Below are positions 32,145-41,199 of a stretch of DNA of 64,000 nucleotides, in pieces (within the stretch, counting starts at the first letter, position 1; every line of letters begins with the position of its first letter). Origin of the DNA: UBA7672 sp041166025 (GTDB lineage: Bacteria; Pseudomonadota; Alphaproteobacteria; Caulobacterales; Hyphomonadaceae); contig JBEAMJ010000078.1 of the NCBI GenBank assembly GCA_041166025.1, forward strand, positions 124,001 to 188,000, written 5' to 3'. The notes under the pieces are model-generated. The model was not told the DNA's origin, searched no databases, and worked only from the letters and a program-made list of their open reading frames with translations. The translations under genes and the position numbers were made by a program.

Positions 32145-34853
32145 CTACGCCCGCGCCACATTGGTAACGTCGCCATGGCAGTTCTTGTAACGCTTGCCGG
32201 AGCCGCACGGACAGGGCGCGTTGCGCGGTGTCGAGGCCCATGAGGCGGGCGGCTGGCCTTGCGGAGCCGCTTGCGGCGCGGCCTGAGCCGGGGCGGGCGT
32301 CGGGCGCGAGGCGATCTGCGGTGCCGTCCGCGCATTGCCTGCATCGGCGCCAGGCGGTTGCTCCATCACGAACTGGCCGCGCATCAGCAGGCGCGTGACG
32401 TCCGAGCGCAGGTCGCTCAGGAGGCGCTCGAACAGCGTGAAGGCCTCGTTCTTGAACTCGTTGAGCGGATCGCGCTGCGCATAGCCGCGCAGGTGGATGA
32501 CGGAGCGAAGCTGGTCAAGATGCCAGAGGTGCTCGCGCCAGCGCGTGTCGACGGCCTGGAGCAGGACCTGCTTCTCGATGAAGCGCATCCTGTCTTCGCC
32601 GACCATCGCCGTCTTCTGGCCGTAATAGTCATTTGCTGCGGCGTTGAGTTTTTCGGCGATGTCCTTGCCCTCGACGCCCTCGGTGTTTGCCCACTCGCGC
32701 ACAGGAACGGGCAGGCCGAGCACGTCAGCAATCTCTTCCTCGAGATCGGCGAGGTTCCACTGCTCCTGATAGGCCTTCTCGGGCATGTGGCGGTTGCACA
32801 TGTCGTTGACGAGCTGCGTGCGCATCTCGGTGATCGTGTCGTTGACACTGGTGGCGCGCATGAATTCGATGCGCTGTTCGAAGATCGCCTTGCGCTGGTC
32901 GTTGGTGACGTCGTCGAACTTCAGGAGGTTCTTGCGAATCTCGAAGTTGCGCTGTTCGACGCGCTTCTGCGAGGTCTCAAGCGCCTTGTTCATCCATTTG
33001 TGGGTGATCGCCTCGTCTTCCTTTATGCCGAGGCCGCGCATGATGGCGTCAAGGCGCTCGGCGGCGAAGATGCGCAGGAGATCGTCCTCGAGGCAGATGT
33101 AGAACTTCGAGCGGCCCGGATCGCCCTGGCGGCCGGTGCGGCCACGCAGCTGGTTGTCGATGCGGCGGCTTTCATGACGCTCGGTGGCGAGCACGTAGAG
33201 GCCGCCAGCGGCAAGCGCCTCGGCCTTCTTGGCGGCAACGTCGGCTTCGATCCTGCCCCGCAGTTCGCGGATCTCGTCCTCGGTGAGCTCGCGGGCCAGT
33301 TCCTTGGCGCGCGCTTCGCTCTCGTCGGCGACGCGCATCTCGATGTTTCCACCGAGCTGGATGTCTGTGCCGCGGCCGGCCATGTTGGTCGCGACTGTGA
33401 CGGCGCCTGGCACGCCGGCCTGAGCGATAATGTAGGCTTCGCGTTCGTGGTGGCGCGCGTTGAGCACCTGGTGAGGGATGCGCTCGGCCGAGAGAAGGTT
33501 GGAGAGGACTTCGGATTTTTCGATCGACACCGTGCCGACCAGAACGGGCTGCTTGCGGCGGACGCAGTCGCGGATGTCGGCGATGATCGCCTTGTATTTC
33601 TCCTTGCCGGTCCGGTAGACGACATCGTCTTCGTCGATCCGCTTGACCGGCCGGTTGGTTGGAATCTCGGTGACTTCCAGCTTGTAGATGTCCTGGAACT
33701 CGGCGGCTTCAGTTGACGCCGTGCCGGTCATGCCGGCGAGCTTGTCGTAGAGACGGAAGTAGTTCTGGAAGGTGATTGAGGCGAGCGTCTGGTTCTCCGG
33801 CTGGATCTTCGTGCGCTCCTTGGCTTCGATAGCCTGGTGCAGGCCCTCGGACAGACGCCGGCCCTGCATCATGCGGCCGGTGAACTCGTCGATCAGGACG
33901 ACCTCGCCGCTCTTGACGATATAGTCCTTGTCCTTCTGGAACAGCTTGTGGGCGCGCAGCGCCTGGTTGGCGTGATGGACCAGCGTGATATTGGCCGGCT
34001 CGTAGAGCGAGCCCTGCAGGATGCCGGCCTGCGCCATCAGTTCTTCAATCTTCTCGTTGCCGGTTTCCGAGAAGACGACCTGGCGCGCTTTCTCGTCGAG
34101 CGTGAAGTCTTCGGCGGCCAGCTGCGGGATCAGAGCATCGATTGCGATGTAGAGATCGGAACGATCGTCGGTCGGGCCGGATATGATCAGCGGCGTGCGG
34201 CTCTCGTCCACAAGGATCGAGTCGACCTCGTCCACGATGGCGTAGCGGTGGCCGCGCTGCACCATTTCGGCCAGCGAGTACTTCATGTTGTCGCGCAGAT
34301 AGTCGAAGCCGAATTCGTTGTTGGTGCCGTAGGTGACGTCGCAAGCATAGGACGCGCGGCGCTGCGCGTCGTCGAGGCCATGAACAATCTTGCCGACCGA
34401 CAGGCCGAGGAAGCGGTAGACCCGGCCCATCCAGTCTGCGTCGCGCGAAGCGAGGTAGTCATTGACCGTGATGACGTGGACGCCGCGGCCCTCGAGCGCG
34501 TTGAGATAGACGGGCGCGGTGGCGACCAGGGTCTTGCCCTCGCCGGTACGCATTTCGGAGATGCCGCCCTTGTGCAGGACGATCCCGCCGATCAGCTGCA
34601 CGTCGAAATGCCGCAGACCCAGGGAGCGCTTTGCGGCCTCCCTCACGGTGGCGAAGGCTTCGGGAAGAATGTCATCCAGCTTCGCTCCGTTGGCGACCTG
34701 CTGGCGGAAATCCTTGGTCCGCTGGCGCAGGGCGTCATCCGACAGCGCCTCGGTCACCGGCTCGAGCGCGTTGATCCGCTGCACGATGGCCTTGAAGGGG
34801 CGAATCTTCCGGTCGTTGACGGACCCGAATATTTTTTGGGCGATCCCGAGCAT
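32145..34853 (-). CDS. secA: Preprotein translocase ATPase SecA
   Basis: A 902-residue motor that pushes proteins through SecYEG. The N-terminal helicase core has Walker A MRTGEGKT near residue 101 and DEVDSILVDESRTPL (DEAD-type) near 208. A preprotein cross-linking region, the second RecA domain (VATNMAGRGTDIQLGG) and a helical wing follow. The C-terminal linker is Pro/Ala-rich, and the last 25 residues form the SEC-C zinc motif (CPCGSG...C-H) that binds SecB and phospholipid. ATG 34853 fits the family start (MLGIAQKIFGS). It diverges from the parvulin lipoprotein gene over a 238-base region. Confidence 0.97.
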   Translation of the reverse strand: MLGIAQKIFGSVNDRKIRPFKAIVQRINALEPVTEALSDDALRQRTKDFRQQVANGAKLDDILPEAFATVREAAKRSLGLRHFDVQLIGGIVLHKGGISEMRTGEGKTLVATAPVYLNALEGRGVHVITVNDYLASRDADWMGRVYRFLGLSVGKIVHGLDDAQRRASYACDVTYGTNNEFGFDYLRDNMKYSLAEMVQRGHRYAIVDEVDSILVDESRTPLIISGPTDDRSDLYIAIDALIPQLAAEDFTLDEKARQVVFSETGNEKIEELMAQAGILQGSLYEPANITLVHHANQALRAHKLFQKDKDYIVKSGEVVLIDEFTGRMMQGRRLSEGLHQAIEAKERTKIQPENQTLASITFQNYFRLYDKLAGMTGTASTEAAEFQDIYKLEVTEIPTNRPVKRIDEDDVVYRTGKEKYKAIIADIRDCVRRKQPVLVGTVSIEKSEVLSNLLSAERIPHQVLNARHHEREAYIIAQAGVPGAVTVATNMAGRGTDIQLGGNIEMRVADESEARAKELARELTEDEIRELRGRIEADVAAKKAEALAAGGLYVLATERHESRRIDNQLRGRTGRQGDPGRSKFYICLEDDLLRIFAAERLDAIMRGLGIKEDEAITHKWMNKALETSQKRVEQRNFEIRKNLLKFDDVTNDQRKAIFEQRIEFMRATSVNDTITEMRTQLVNDMCNRHMPEKAYQEQWNLADLEEEIADVLGLPVPVREWANTEGVEGKDIAEKLNAAANDYYGQKTAMVGEDRMRFIEKQVLLQAVDTRWREHLWHLDQLRSVIHLRGYAQRDPLNEFKNEAFTLFERLLSDLRSDVTRLLMRGQFVMEQPPGADAGNARTAPQIASRPTPAPAQAAPQAAPQGQPPASWASTPRNAPCPCGSGKRYKNCHGDVTNVARA

Positions 34854-35091
34854 CTAGACTATCCGCTGCCAGCCTGCGCGATCCGCAAATGGTCGCGATG
34901 TCCCTTGCATATAGTGTATACGGGGGAGTTATCCGGCCTCGGCTACACCCGTCCAGCCCTGTGAATTCCCCTGGGGAAACTCACTCGACTTGAGCGTTGC
35001 CGAGACGTAAGGACCGGCATTCCCAGTGTCAATCGGACCTCGGGAGTCGTGACTGTTCTCAACGCCCGCCAGCAGCGTGAGGAGGCTTGGA

Positions 35092-36144
35092 ATGGCATTT
35101 GGGACACGCAGCGTGCTCATGGCGGTTCTGGCGGTCTGCCTGCCGCTTGCCGGATGCGAGGATACCGACATTCCGGTCGAGGAGGCCTCTGAAAGCGGCC
35201 CGTCCGCCGAGGCGGCAACGGTCAACGGCCAGATCATCTACGTTTCGGATGTGGAGCTCGAGGCCCGGATGAAGGGCCTGATCAAACCGGGCGAGACGCT
35301 TCCGCCCGGCAGTCCCGAGTTCGACGAAACTCTGGAAGAGCTCATCAAGGTCAAGCTGCTGGCGATGGAGGCGCTGAAACGCGGTCTCGAGGAGGAGCCT
35401 GAGTCGCGTCACCGCCTGGAGACGGCGCGCGACAATGTCCTGGGCAGCATCCTGCTGGACCGCATCGCGGCAGAGGAGATTGACGAGTCGGCGATCCGCA
35501 AGATGTACGATGCCCAGGTCGCGCTGCTCGAACCCAGGATGGAAGACGAGGCGCAGGTCCGCCATATCCTCGCGCCAACGCGCGAGGCCATCGATTCCAT
35601 CGCGGCCGAGCTGAAGGCCGGGGCTGACTTTGCTGTACTGGCGGCGCGGCGGTCGAGCGATCAGATGACACGTCTCGATGGTGGCGACCTCGGCTATCTC
35701 GCCGCCACAGAGGTCTCGCCCGAACTGGCCCGCATAATCCGCGAGCTTCCCGAGGGCGGCGTGTCGCGGCCGTTCCAGGACGCGTCTGGCTGGCGCATCG
35801 TGAAGATCGAGGACATCCGCAAGCGCCGCCCGCCGTCGATTGACGTGCTGCGCGAGACAATCGAGCGCTATCTCAAGACCCAGCAGCTTGAGAAGATTCT
35901 CAAGGACCTTCGTGCTGACGCCGAGATTGTGAAGCGCAATCCGGCGCGCTCGTCACGGCTGGACGCGCCTGCGGCAGCGCCTCGCGCCGAACCGATTGCG
36001 CCGAAGGCGCCGGCTCCCGCCGCAGCCTCGACCTCGGAGATAACAATCCTCCCGACCGAGCCTGCGCCAGCCCTGCCTGCGCCGGAGACGCGCGATCCGG
36101 CCCCGGCCCCGGAGACGCCGATATCGCCCGGCGCACCGCAATAG
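35092..36144 (+). CDS. Parvulin-type peptidyl-prolyl isomerase lipoprotein (PpiC/SurA-like)
   Basis: A 350-residue protein starting at ATG 35092 with GGAGG six bases upstream; the earlier frame start at 35077 has no such site. The leader ends CLPLAGC (lipobox). A SurA-type chaperone region (residues about 45-160) precedes a parvulin domain (EAQVRHILAPTREAI to WRIVKIEDI, about 165-255). The C-terminal 70 residues are Pro/Ala-rich and disordered. It should help fold exported proteins on the periplasmic side of a membrane. It lies between secA (divergent) and argJ, an order common in alphaproteobacteria. Confidence 0.88.
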   Translation: MAFGTRSVLMAVLAVCLPLAGCEDTDIPVEEASESGPSAEAATVNGQIIYVSDVELEARMKGLIKPGETLPPGSPEFDETLEELIKVKLLAMEALKRGLEEEPESRHRLETARDNVLGSILLDRIAAEEIDESAIRKMYDAQVALLEPRMEDEAQVRHILAPTREAIDSIAAELKAGADFAVLAARRSSDQMTRLDGGDLGYLAATEVSPELARIIRELPEGGVSRPFQDASGWRIVKIEDIRKRRPPSIDVLRETIERYLKTQQLEKILKDLRADAEIVKRNPARSSRLDAPAAAPRAEPIAPKAPAPAAASTSEITILPTEPAPALPAPETRDPAPAPETPISPGAPQ

Positions 36145-36167
36145 CCCCCTCCAGAAAGTCGTCCATC

Positions 36168-37421
36168 GTGGCCTCTGCAAAAGACCTGCCTGTTTCGCCT
36201 CTTGCCCCGGAGCGTTTTCCGGACCTGCCGAAGGTGGGCGGCATGGAAGCGGCCACACATTCGCTTGGCCTCTACAAGGGCAGGGTGCGGGATGATCTCC
36301 TCCTCGTGCATTTTCCAGCCGGCGCGGCTGTTGGCGGGATCTTCACGACATCCTCGACCCGCTCGGACGATGTCGACCGCTGCCGCGCCGCGCTGAGAGC
36401 CGGTGGCGGCCGGGCGCGCGTACTGGTTGTGAACACCGGCAATTCCAACGCCTTTACCGGCGCAGCCGGTATCGCCAAGAATGCGGCGACAATTGCATCG
36501 GCACGGAAGCGCTCGGGCTGCCTGGAGCAGGAGGTCTTCCTCTCGGCGACCGGCGTGATCGGTGAGCCGCTCGCCCCGGAGATTGTGTCCGGCGGGGTCG
36601 AGGCCATATGGGACAAGCTGGGTCCGCCCGATTTCGAGAAGATGGCGAACTGCATCCGCACCACCGATACCTTCGCCAAGGCGGCCGGCGAGACGGCCGA
36701 TCTCAACCGGCGCAATGTCTCCATCGTCGGCATCGCCAAGGGGTCGGGCATGATCCAGCCCAACATGGCGACGACGCTCAACTATGTCTTCACCGACGCG
36801 AATCTTGGTCCGGCCGTGTGCCAGTCGCTGATCGCCCGGCTGGGCGATCTCACCTACAACTGCATCACGGTGGACTCGGACACCTCGACCTCCGATACGC
36901 TGCTTCTTTTCGCGACAGGGGCTGCAGGCGGCGAGCCGATCGAGAACCCAGACGATCCGCGCCTCGCCGATTTCACCGCGGCGCTGCATCGCGTACTGCT
37001 CGATCTTGCGACCCAGATCGTTCGCGACGGCGAGGGTGCAACCAAGATCATCGAGATCGCCGTGGAGGGCGCGGCAAGCGACGCCTCCGCCAAAACCATC
37101 GCGTGTTCGATCGCCAACTCGCCGCTGGTGAAAACTGCGCTTGCGGCGGGCGACGCGAACTGGGGCCGCGTGGTGATGGCGGTCGGCAAGACAGCCGAAC
37201 CGGTTGAACGCGACCGGCTCTCGATCTGGTTCGGCGAGCATCAGGTCGCCCATGAGGGGGCCCGGTCCCCAGGCTATTCGGAGGCGTCCGCCACGAAGGC
37301 CGTCTTGGGTCCGGAGGTATTCATCCGCGTCGATGTCGGCGTCGGGCGCGGCAAGGCGACGGTTTGGACCTGCGACCTGACCGATGGTTACGTGAAGATA
37401 AACGGCGCCTACAGAAGTTGA
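36168..37421 (+). CDS. argJ: Bifunctional ornithine acetyltransferase / N-acetylglutamate synthase ArgJ
   Basis: A 417-residue arginine-synthesis enzyme that recycles the acetyl group. Motifs are FPDLPKVGGMEAATHSLGLY, VVNTGNSNAFTGAAG and KGSGMIQPNMATTL near residue 190, where self-cleavage before Thr makes the alpha and beta chains. C-terminal EGATKIIEIAVEGAAS and ANWGRVVMAVGK follow. The start is GTG 36168, 24 bases after the parvulin gene, so they are likely co-transcribed. The family fold and cleavage motif are intact, so it should be active. An ArgE-type deacetylase lies at 54071-55228, so both acetyl-removal routes are encoded in this window. Confidence 0.94.
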   Translation: MASAKDLPVSPLAPERFPDLPKVGGMEAATHSLGLYKGRVRDDLLLVHFPAGAAVGGIFTTSSTRSDDVDRCRAALRAGGGRARVLVVNTGNSNAFTGAAGIAKNAATIASARKRSGCLEQEVFLSATGVIGEPLAPEIVSGGVEAIWDKLGPPDFEKMANCIRTTDTFAKAAGETADLNRRNVSIVGIAKGSGMIQPNMATTLNYVFTDANLGPAVCQSLIARLGDLTYNCITVDSDTSTSDTLLLFATGAAGGEPIENPDDPRLADFTAALHRVLLDLATQIVRDGEGATKIIEIAVEGAASDASAKTIACSIANSPLVKTALAAGDANWGRVVMAVGKTAEPVERDRLSIWFGEHQVAHEGARSPGYSEASATKAVLGPEVFIRVDVGVGRGKATVWTCDLTDGYVKINGAYRS

Positions 37422-37453
37422 TCGTCCTGCCTACACCGGATGCTTACCTCGTC

Positions 37454-37888
37454 ATGACACAAGGGAAGGATGCAAAACCGCTGGTGCTCGTCGCCGCGGC
37501 AGCGCTGGTGCGAGGCGATGGACGGCTGCTGCTCGCGCAGCGGCCTGCAGGGAAGCAGATGGCTGGTCTCTGGGAGTTTCCGGGCGGCAAGGTTGAAGCT
37601 GGCGAAAGCCCGCAGGGCGCGCTTGCGCGCGAACTCAGGGAAGAGCTCGGCGTTTCCGTGGCCGAGGCCGACATGTCGGCTTTCGCGTTTGCCTCGCACG
37701 CGTACGAGAATTTTCATCTGCTGATGCCGGTCTTCCTGGCGCGCAGGTGGGAGGGCGATGTGGCGGCCCATGAGGGCCAGCAGCTGGCCTGGGTATCTCC
37801 AGCGGAGATCGAAGCCTATCCGGCGCCTGAAGCCGACATCCCCCTGTTCAAGCATTTCATCGACTGGTCAAAGGCGGGACGCACATGA
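37454..37888 (+). CDS. mutT: MutT-type Nudix hydrolase (8-oxo-dGTP diphosphatase-like)
   Basis: A 144-residue protein from ATG 37454. The Nudix box is complete: GGKVEAGESPQGALARELREELG (positions about 46-68; key residues Gly, Glu, then REL-EE-G). MutT removes oxidised dGTP from the nucleotide pool. It begins with LVLVAAAALVRGDGRLLLAQRP and ends with FKHFIDWSK, as in MutT of Caulobacterales. Its stop overlaps the start of a Flp pilin gene (ATGA), a tight coupling that is odd for these functions. It follows argJ by 32 bases. Confidence 0.88.
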   Translation: MTQGKDAKPLVLVAAAALVRGDGRLLLAQRPAGKQMAGLWEFPGGKVEAGESPQGALARELREELGVSVAEADMSAFAFASHAYENFHLLMPVFLARRWEGDVAAHEGQQLAWVSPAEIEAYPAPEADIPLFKHFIDWSKAGRT

Positions 37889-38058
37889 AAGCCCTCAACG
37901 CATTCCTTCGCATGCTCAAGGACCGGTCCGGTGCGACCGTGGTGGAGTACTGCATCATCGCGGGGATCATCTCCGTGGCCGTCGTCGGCGCCGCGAGCGC
38001 GATCGGCGGCAGCACGAACAGCTCGTTCAACGCCGTTCAGGCCGGGTTCGCACCGTAG
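37885..38058 (+). CDS. Flp/Fap-type pilin (57 residues)
   Basis: A 57-residue protein. The short basic leader MKALNAFLRMLKDRSG ends at a prepilin cleavage site (G|A). The mature part begins ATVVEYCIIAGIISVAVVGA, with the Glu at +5 and Tyr at +6 that define Flp pilins and one hydrophobic helix that packs in the fibre, then a Gly/Ser tail. Position +7 is Cys where Gly is usual. The ATG overlaps the mutT stop by four bases. No tad/cpa assembly genes are in the window, so assembly would need a locus elsewhere. Confidence 0.8.
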   Translation: MKALNAFLRMLKDRSGATVVEYCIIAGIISVAVVGAASAIGGSTNSSFNAVQAGFAP

Positions 38059-38979
38059 TCATCCGGCCTTTTCGCCCGCATCGTGTTCCCTCACGCCCAG
38101 CGCATCGGCAAGGCGGACACTCGCGCTGCCGGGGCGTTTCGCCCGCGGCTGGTCCGGGGAGGGCGCCCAGCCTGACAGCGTGACGAAATCGAAGCTCGCC
38201 CGCACCCGACCATCCGCATCGCCAAACCGTTCAGTATAGATCTCCATCGCACGCATCAGGATACTCCGCGTCAGCGGCGGCGCCGTCCGGTTTGCGAAGG
38301 CGGCGGTCTCGCCCATGCCGCGCACGTCGGCCAGCAGCCTCAGCGGATGGGCATAGCGCACGATGTGCGTGTCATTGTCCGCAACCGGCATGGCGAAGCC
38401 CGCGCGTTGCAGCAGTCCGGCGCCGTCGATCACATCCATGAAGGGCGAGACGCGGTTGGCGGCGCCGCCGCGAACCTGTTCTTCTGCCGCCAGCAGCGAC
38501 TGGCGCAGTTCTGTGAGCGTGCGCCCGCCGAGCACCATCCCGATAAAGAGCCCGTCCGGTCTCAGCGAGCGCCGGATCTGGATCAGCGCGCCTGGCAAGT
38601 CATTGACCCAGTGCAGAGACAGGGCCGAGACGACGAGGTCGAATGCGCCGTCAGCAAAGGGTAGGGCTTCTTCGTCTGCCGCGATGTCCGGCCTGAAGGC
38701 TGGCGCGAGGTCCATGCGCACGATCGTGCCGACGCGGCCTTGCAATAACGCGTCAGCCTTAAGGGCGCGCGCCAGGAGGCCGTCATGTGCGCCAAGGTCG
38801 AGCACGCGGTCAAAGCGCCGATTTATCGCCGACAATCGGAACGCGATGTCGTTTGCCGCGAGCTGTTTCAGGAAGGAGTGCTGGGTAAAGCTGGCGGCCG
38901 CGCGGGTGCGCCGGCGAGCGTGAAGGCCGCGGTCGAAGACGCGCATCGGGTTTGGCGGAAGGTCGGGTGGAGAGGGCAT
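38059..38979 (-). CDS. SAM-dependent methyltransferase (NDUFAF5 / BioC-like)
   Basis: A 306-residue methyltransferase starting at ATG 38979 with GGAG seven bases upstream. The SAM site is DRVLDLGAHDGLLARAL near residue 57; the family-typical LPFADGAFDLVVSALSLHWVNDLPGAL follows. The start MPSPPDLPPNPMRVFDR and the length match the NDUFAF5-like group, which hydroxylates or methylates a complex I subunit. In many alphaproteobacteria this gene is divergent from comF, and here it is divergent from a decayed comF, which supports orthology. Its stop directly abuts the pilin stop codon (convergent genes). Confidence 0.85.
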   Translation of the reverse strand: MPSPPDLPPNPMRVFDRGLHARRRTRAAASFTQHSFLKQLAANDIAFRLSAINRRFDRVLDLGAHDGLLARALKADALLQGRVGTIVRMDLAPAFRPDIAADEEALPFADGAFDLVVSALSLHWVNDLPGALIQIRRSLRPDGLFIGMVLGGRTLTELRQSLLAAEEQVRGGAANRVSPFMDVIDGAGLLQRAGFAMPVADNDTHIVRYAHPLRLLADVRGMGETAAFANRTAPPLTRSILMRAMEIYTERFGDADGRVRASFDFVTLSGWAPSPDQPRAKRPGSASVRLADALGVREHDAGEKAG

Positions 38980-39026
38980 CGAAGCGCTCCTTAGCGGCTG
39001 GCGAGCCCTGCGGTAAGGCTTGGCGG

Positions 39027-39436
39027 GGAGACCTGGTGACTTCGGCGCTCGCTGGCCTGATCTGGCCCCCAGCGCGCTCCGATCTGGCGCCAGGAGCTTG
39101 CCGGGCCTGTCGCGCTGCAACCAGAGCTGTGGTTGAAGCTCCACGTCCTCTGCGAGCTGCTCAGTGTGCAGTGTGGCGTGCACCTCGCGATTTTGGTTGG
39201 AGAGGGGCGCCAGGCTGTCGGCGGACGCCCGGCGGCGCAATGTTCAGGTTGCGTTCCGCGTCCACTCCGGCCGGAAGGCCCCCGTGAAAGACATGCGCAT
39301 CCTCGTAGTCGACCATGACCTCACTGCAGGGCAATGGCCCACGCCTCTGCGCGACCCCCCAAAACGGGCAGGGGTTGCATGCGTCGATGTGCTCGCCCGG
39401 GCGAGAGTTGCGAGCCTTCAGGCGCCCGCCCTATAG
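39027..39436 (+). pseudogene. comF: Decayed comF (competence-type phosphoribosyltransferase)
   Basis: Pieces of ComF lie in order in different frames: SALAGLIWPP (39042-39071), then KLHVLCELLSVQCGVHL in a second frame (39136-39187), then RRRNVQVAF ... APVKDMRILVVDHDLTAG ... RAGVACVDVLARARV in a third (about 39227-39409). The last piece aligns with the ComF PRPP-binding end, where VDDVxTTGAT should stand; here it reads VDHDLTAGQW. The span is about 410 bases instead of about 750, so frameshifts and deletions have both occurred. Its place between the methyltransferase and grxC is the normal comF place. Confidence 0.72.
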
Positions 39437-39536
39437 TTTTTGGAACAATTCCAGATACGCACGGTAAAGCGTTAGGAAGTTGTTTTGAGAGCGTCAGCAC
39501 ACTTTATGCAAGAGTGCTAAAATGAGGAGCTGGCCG

Positions 39537-39806
39537 GTGACGGCGCGCGTTGAGATCTATACCCGAGACTTCTGCGGCTACTGCACACGCGCGAAAAACC
39601 TGCTGGCGTCGAAGGGGATCGCCTTCGATGAAATCCGCGCGGGTGACGATCCGGAAAAGCGTCGCGAGATGATCCAGCGCAGCCACGGCACGACCTATCC
39701 GCAGGTCTTCATCAACGGCCGCCATGTCGGCGGCTCGGACGACATACACGATCTCGACCGGGCCGGCCGGCTCGATGCGTTGCTCGCCGAGCCGGCTGCG
39801 GCGTGA
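39537..39806 (+). CDS. grxC: Glutaredoxin GrxC (class I)
   Basis: An 89-residue dithiol glutaredoxin. GTG 39537 (MTARVEIYTRDFCGYC) is chosen because AGGAG lies seven bases upstream; ATG 39522 would put that site inside the gene. The active site is CGYC where CPYC is usual, near residues 12-15. GSH-binding motifs TYPQVFINGRHVGGSDD follow near residues 53-69. It reduces disulfides and glutathionylated proteins. It is followed by DUF1178 (19-base gap), the usual order after comF. Confidence 0.92.
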   Translation: MTARVEIYTRDFCGYCTRAKNLLASKGIAFDEIRAGDDPEKRREMIQRSHGTTYPQVFINGRHVGGSDDIHDLDRAGRLDALLAEPAAA

Positions 39807-39825
39807 ACAGGAAGGCGCCACTGAC

Positions 39826-40254
39826 GTGATCCGCTATTCTCTCGCCTGCGTGGGGGAACATGGGTTCGAGGCCTGGTTCTCGGACTCGGCAGCCTATGAC
39901 GCGCAGCGCAAGAAGAAGCTGGTTGAATGCCCCGTCTGCGGATCGACCAATGTCCACAAGCAGATCATGGCGCCGATGGTGCGCTCCTCCGACAAGGCCG
40001 TTCCGCCGGAGGTCGTCGCGGCGAAGGTCGCGGCCGAGGTCAGAGCGCACATCGAGAAGACGCATGACTATGTCGGCGACAGGTTCGCCGAGGAAGCCCG
40101 CTCAATGTACTATGGCGAGATCGCCCACCGTCCGGTCTGGGGCGAGGTGACGCCCGATGTGGCGCAGGAACTCCTCGAAGAGGGCGTGCCGGCCATGCCG
40201 TTGCCAAAGCCGCTTGCACCCGAACCGCCCAAAAGCAAGAGACGGGCGAACTGA
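39826..40254 (+). CDS. DUF1178 family protein
   Basis: A 142-residue cytosolic protein. Start GTG 39826 (MIRYSLACVGEHGFEAWF) has GAAGG ten bases upstream. It has the DUF1178 pattern: Cys in the first strand, FSDSAAYDAQ, then LVECPVCGSTNVHKQIMAP, a rubredoxin-like knuckle. The C-terminal half is helical (EEARSMYYGEIAHRPVWGE). Two Cys pairs suggest a metal site. Function is unknown; the family is largely alphaproteobacterial and tied to grxC. A short Pro/Lys tail ends the protein. Confidence 0.87.
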   Translation: MIRYSLACVGEHGFEAWFSDSAAYDAQRKKKLVECPVCGSTNVHKQIMAPMVRSSDKAVPPEVVAAKVAAEVRAHIEKTHDYVGDRFAEEARSMYYGEIAHRPVWGEVTPDVAQELLEEGVPAMPLPKPLAPEPPKSKRRAN

Positions 40255-40318
40255 TTGTCGGGCAGTTCGCGCCACCGCGAACCCGTGCTAGACCGCGCGC
40301 GAACAAGGGAACCGCCCC

Positions 40319-41164
40319 ATGACCATGGCTGGCTTCATCGATGCTGCCGAAGCGCCGCCGCGCGCAACGAACGAGATCAAGCTCTACGGGCCTGACGCGT
40401 TCGTTGGCATGCGGCATGCCGGCCGCCTGGCGGCCGAATGCCTCGACATGCTGGTTCCACACGTCGTTCCGGGCGTGACCACGCAGAGGCTCGACGACCT
40501 CGCGCGCGAGTTTGTTCTCGATCATGGCGCGCTGCCGGCCTGCCTGTTCTACAAGGGCTATCGCCACACCGTCTGCACGTCGGTGAACCATGTCGTGTGC
40601 CATGGGATCCCGGGACCCAAGACCCTCAAGGAGGGTGATATCGTCAATATCGATGTGACTGTCATCGTCGACGGCTGGCATGGGGATACCTCGCGCATGT
40701 ACTCTGTCGGTGAGGTCAAGCGCAAAGCGTCGCGCCTGATGGATGTGACATACGAATGCATGATGAAGGGCATTGAGGCGATCAAGCCGGGCGCGCGCCT
40801 TGGCGATCTCGGCGCCGCAATCCAGGAGCATGCCGAGCGCCAGCGCTATTCCGTGGTCGAAGCGTTCTGCGGCCATGGGTTGGGGCGGGTCTTTCACGAC
40901 GCGCCGAACATTCTTCATTTCGGCAAGCGCGGGCAGGGCCAGCCGCTGCTTCCGGGGATGATCTTCACCGTCGAGCCGATGATCAATCTCGGCCGCCCCG
41001 ATGTCGCGCTGCTGCAGGACGGCTGGACGGCGGTGACGCGCGATCGCGCGCTTTCGGCGCAGTACGAGCACGCCGTAGGTGTGACGGAGACGGGCTGCGA
41101 GATCTTCACCCGGTCGCCGGCTGGCCTGCACACCCCGCACACGTCGGGCGCCAGCGCCGACTGA
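40319..41164 (+). CDS. map: Type I methionine aminopeptidase
   Basis: A 281-residue enzyme that removes the initiator methionine from new proteins. The metal ligands are visible: Asp in DIVNIDVTVIVDGWHGDTSRM (two Asps), His in FCGHGLGRVFHDAPNILHF, Glu in IFTVEPMI and Glu in SAQYEHAVGVTE. It begins with an N-terminal extension before RHAGRLAAECLDML. ATG 40319 has AAGGGA upstream; ATG 40325 is a close alternative. In relatives map is followed by radC; here a radC remnant follows. Confidence 0.94.
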   Translation: MTMAGFIDAAEAPPRATNEIKLYGPDAFVGMRHAGRLAAECLDMLVPHVVPGVTTQRLDDLAREFVLDHGALPACLFYKGYRHTVCTSVNHVVCHGIPGPKTLKEGDIVNIDVTVIVDGWHGDTSRMYSVGEVKRKASRLMDVTYECMMKGIEAIKPGARLGDLGAAIQEHAERQRYSVVEAFCGHGLGRVFHDAPNILHFGKRGQGQPLLPGMIFTVEPMINLGRPDVALLQDGWTAVTRDRALSAQYEHAVGVTETGCEIFTRSPAGLHTPHTSGASAD

Positions 41165-41199
41165 TCCGATCGGCGACGGGGGAGGCCGAAGCATCGGAC

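Noticed and set aside
39862..39885. tRNA-like GGTTCGA segment
   Set aside because: It lies inside the DUF1178 gene and there is no acceptor or anticodon arm around it. No tRNA was found anywhere in the window.
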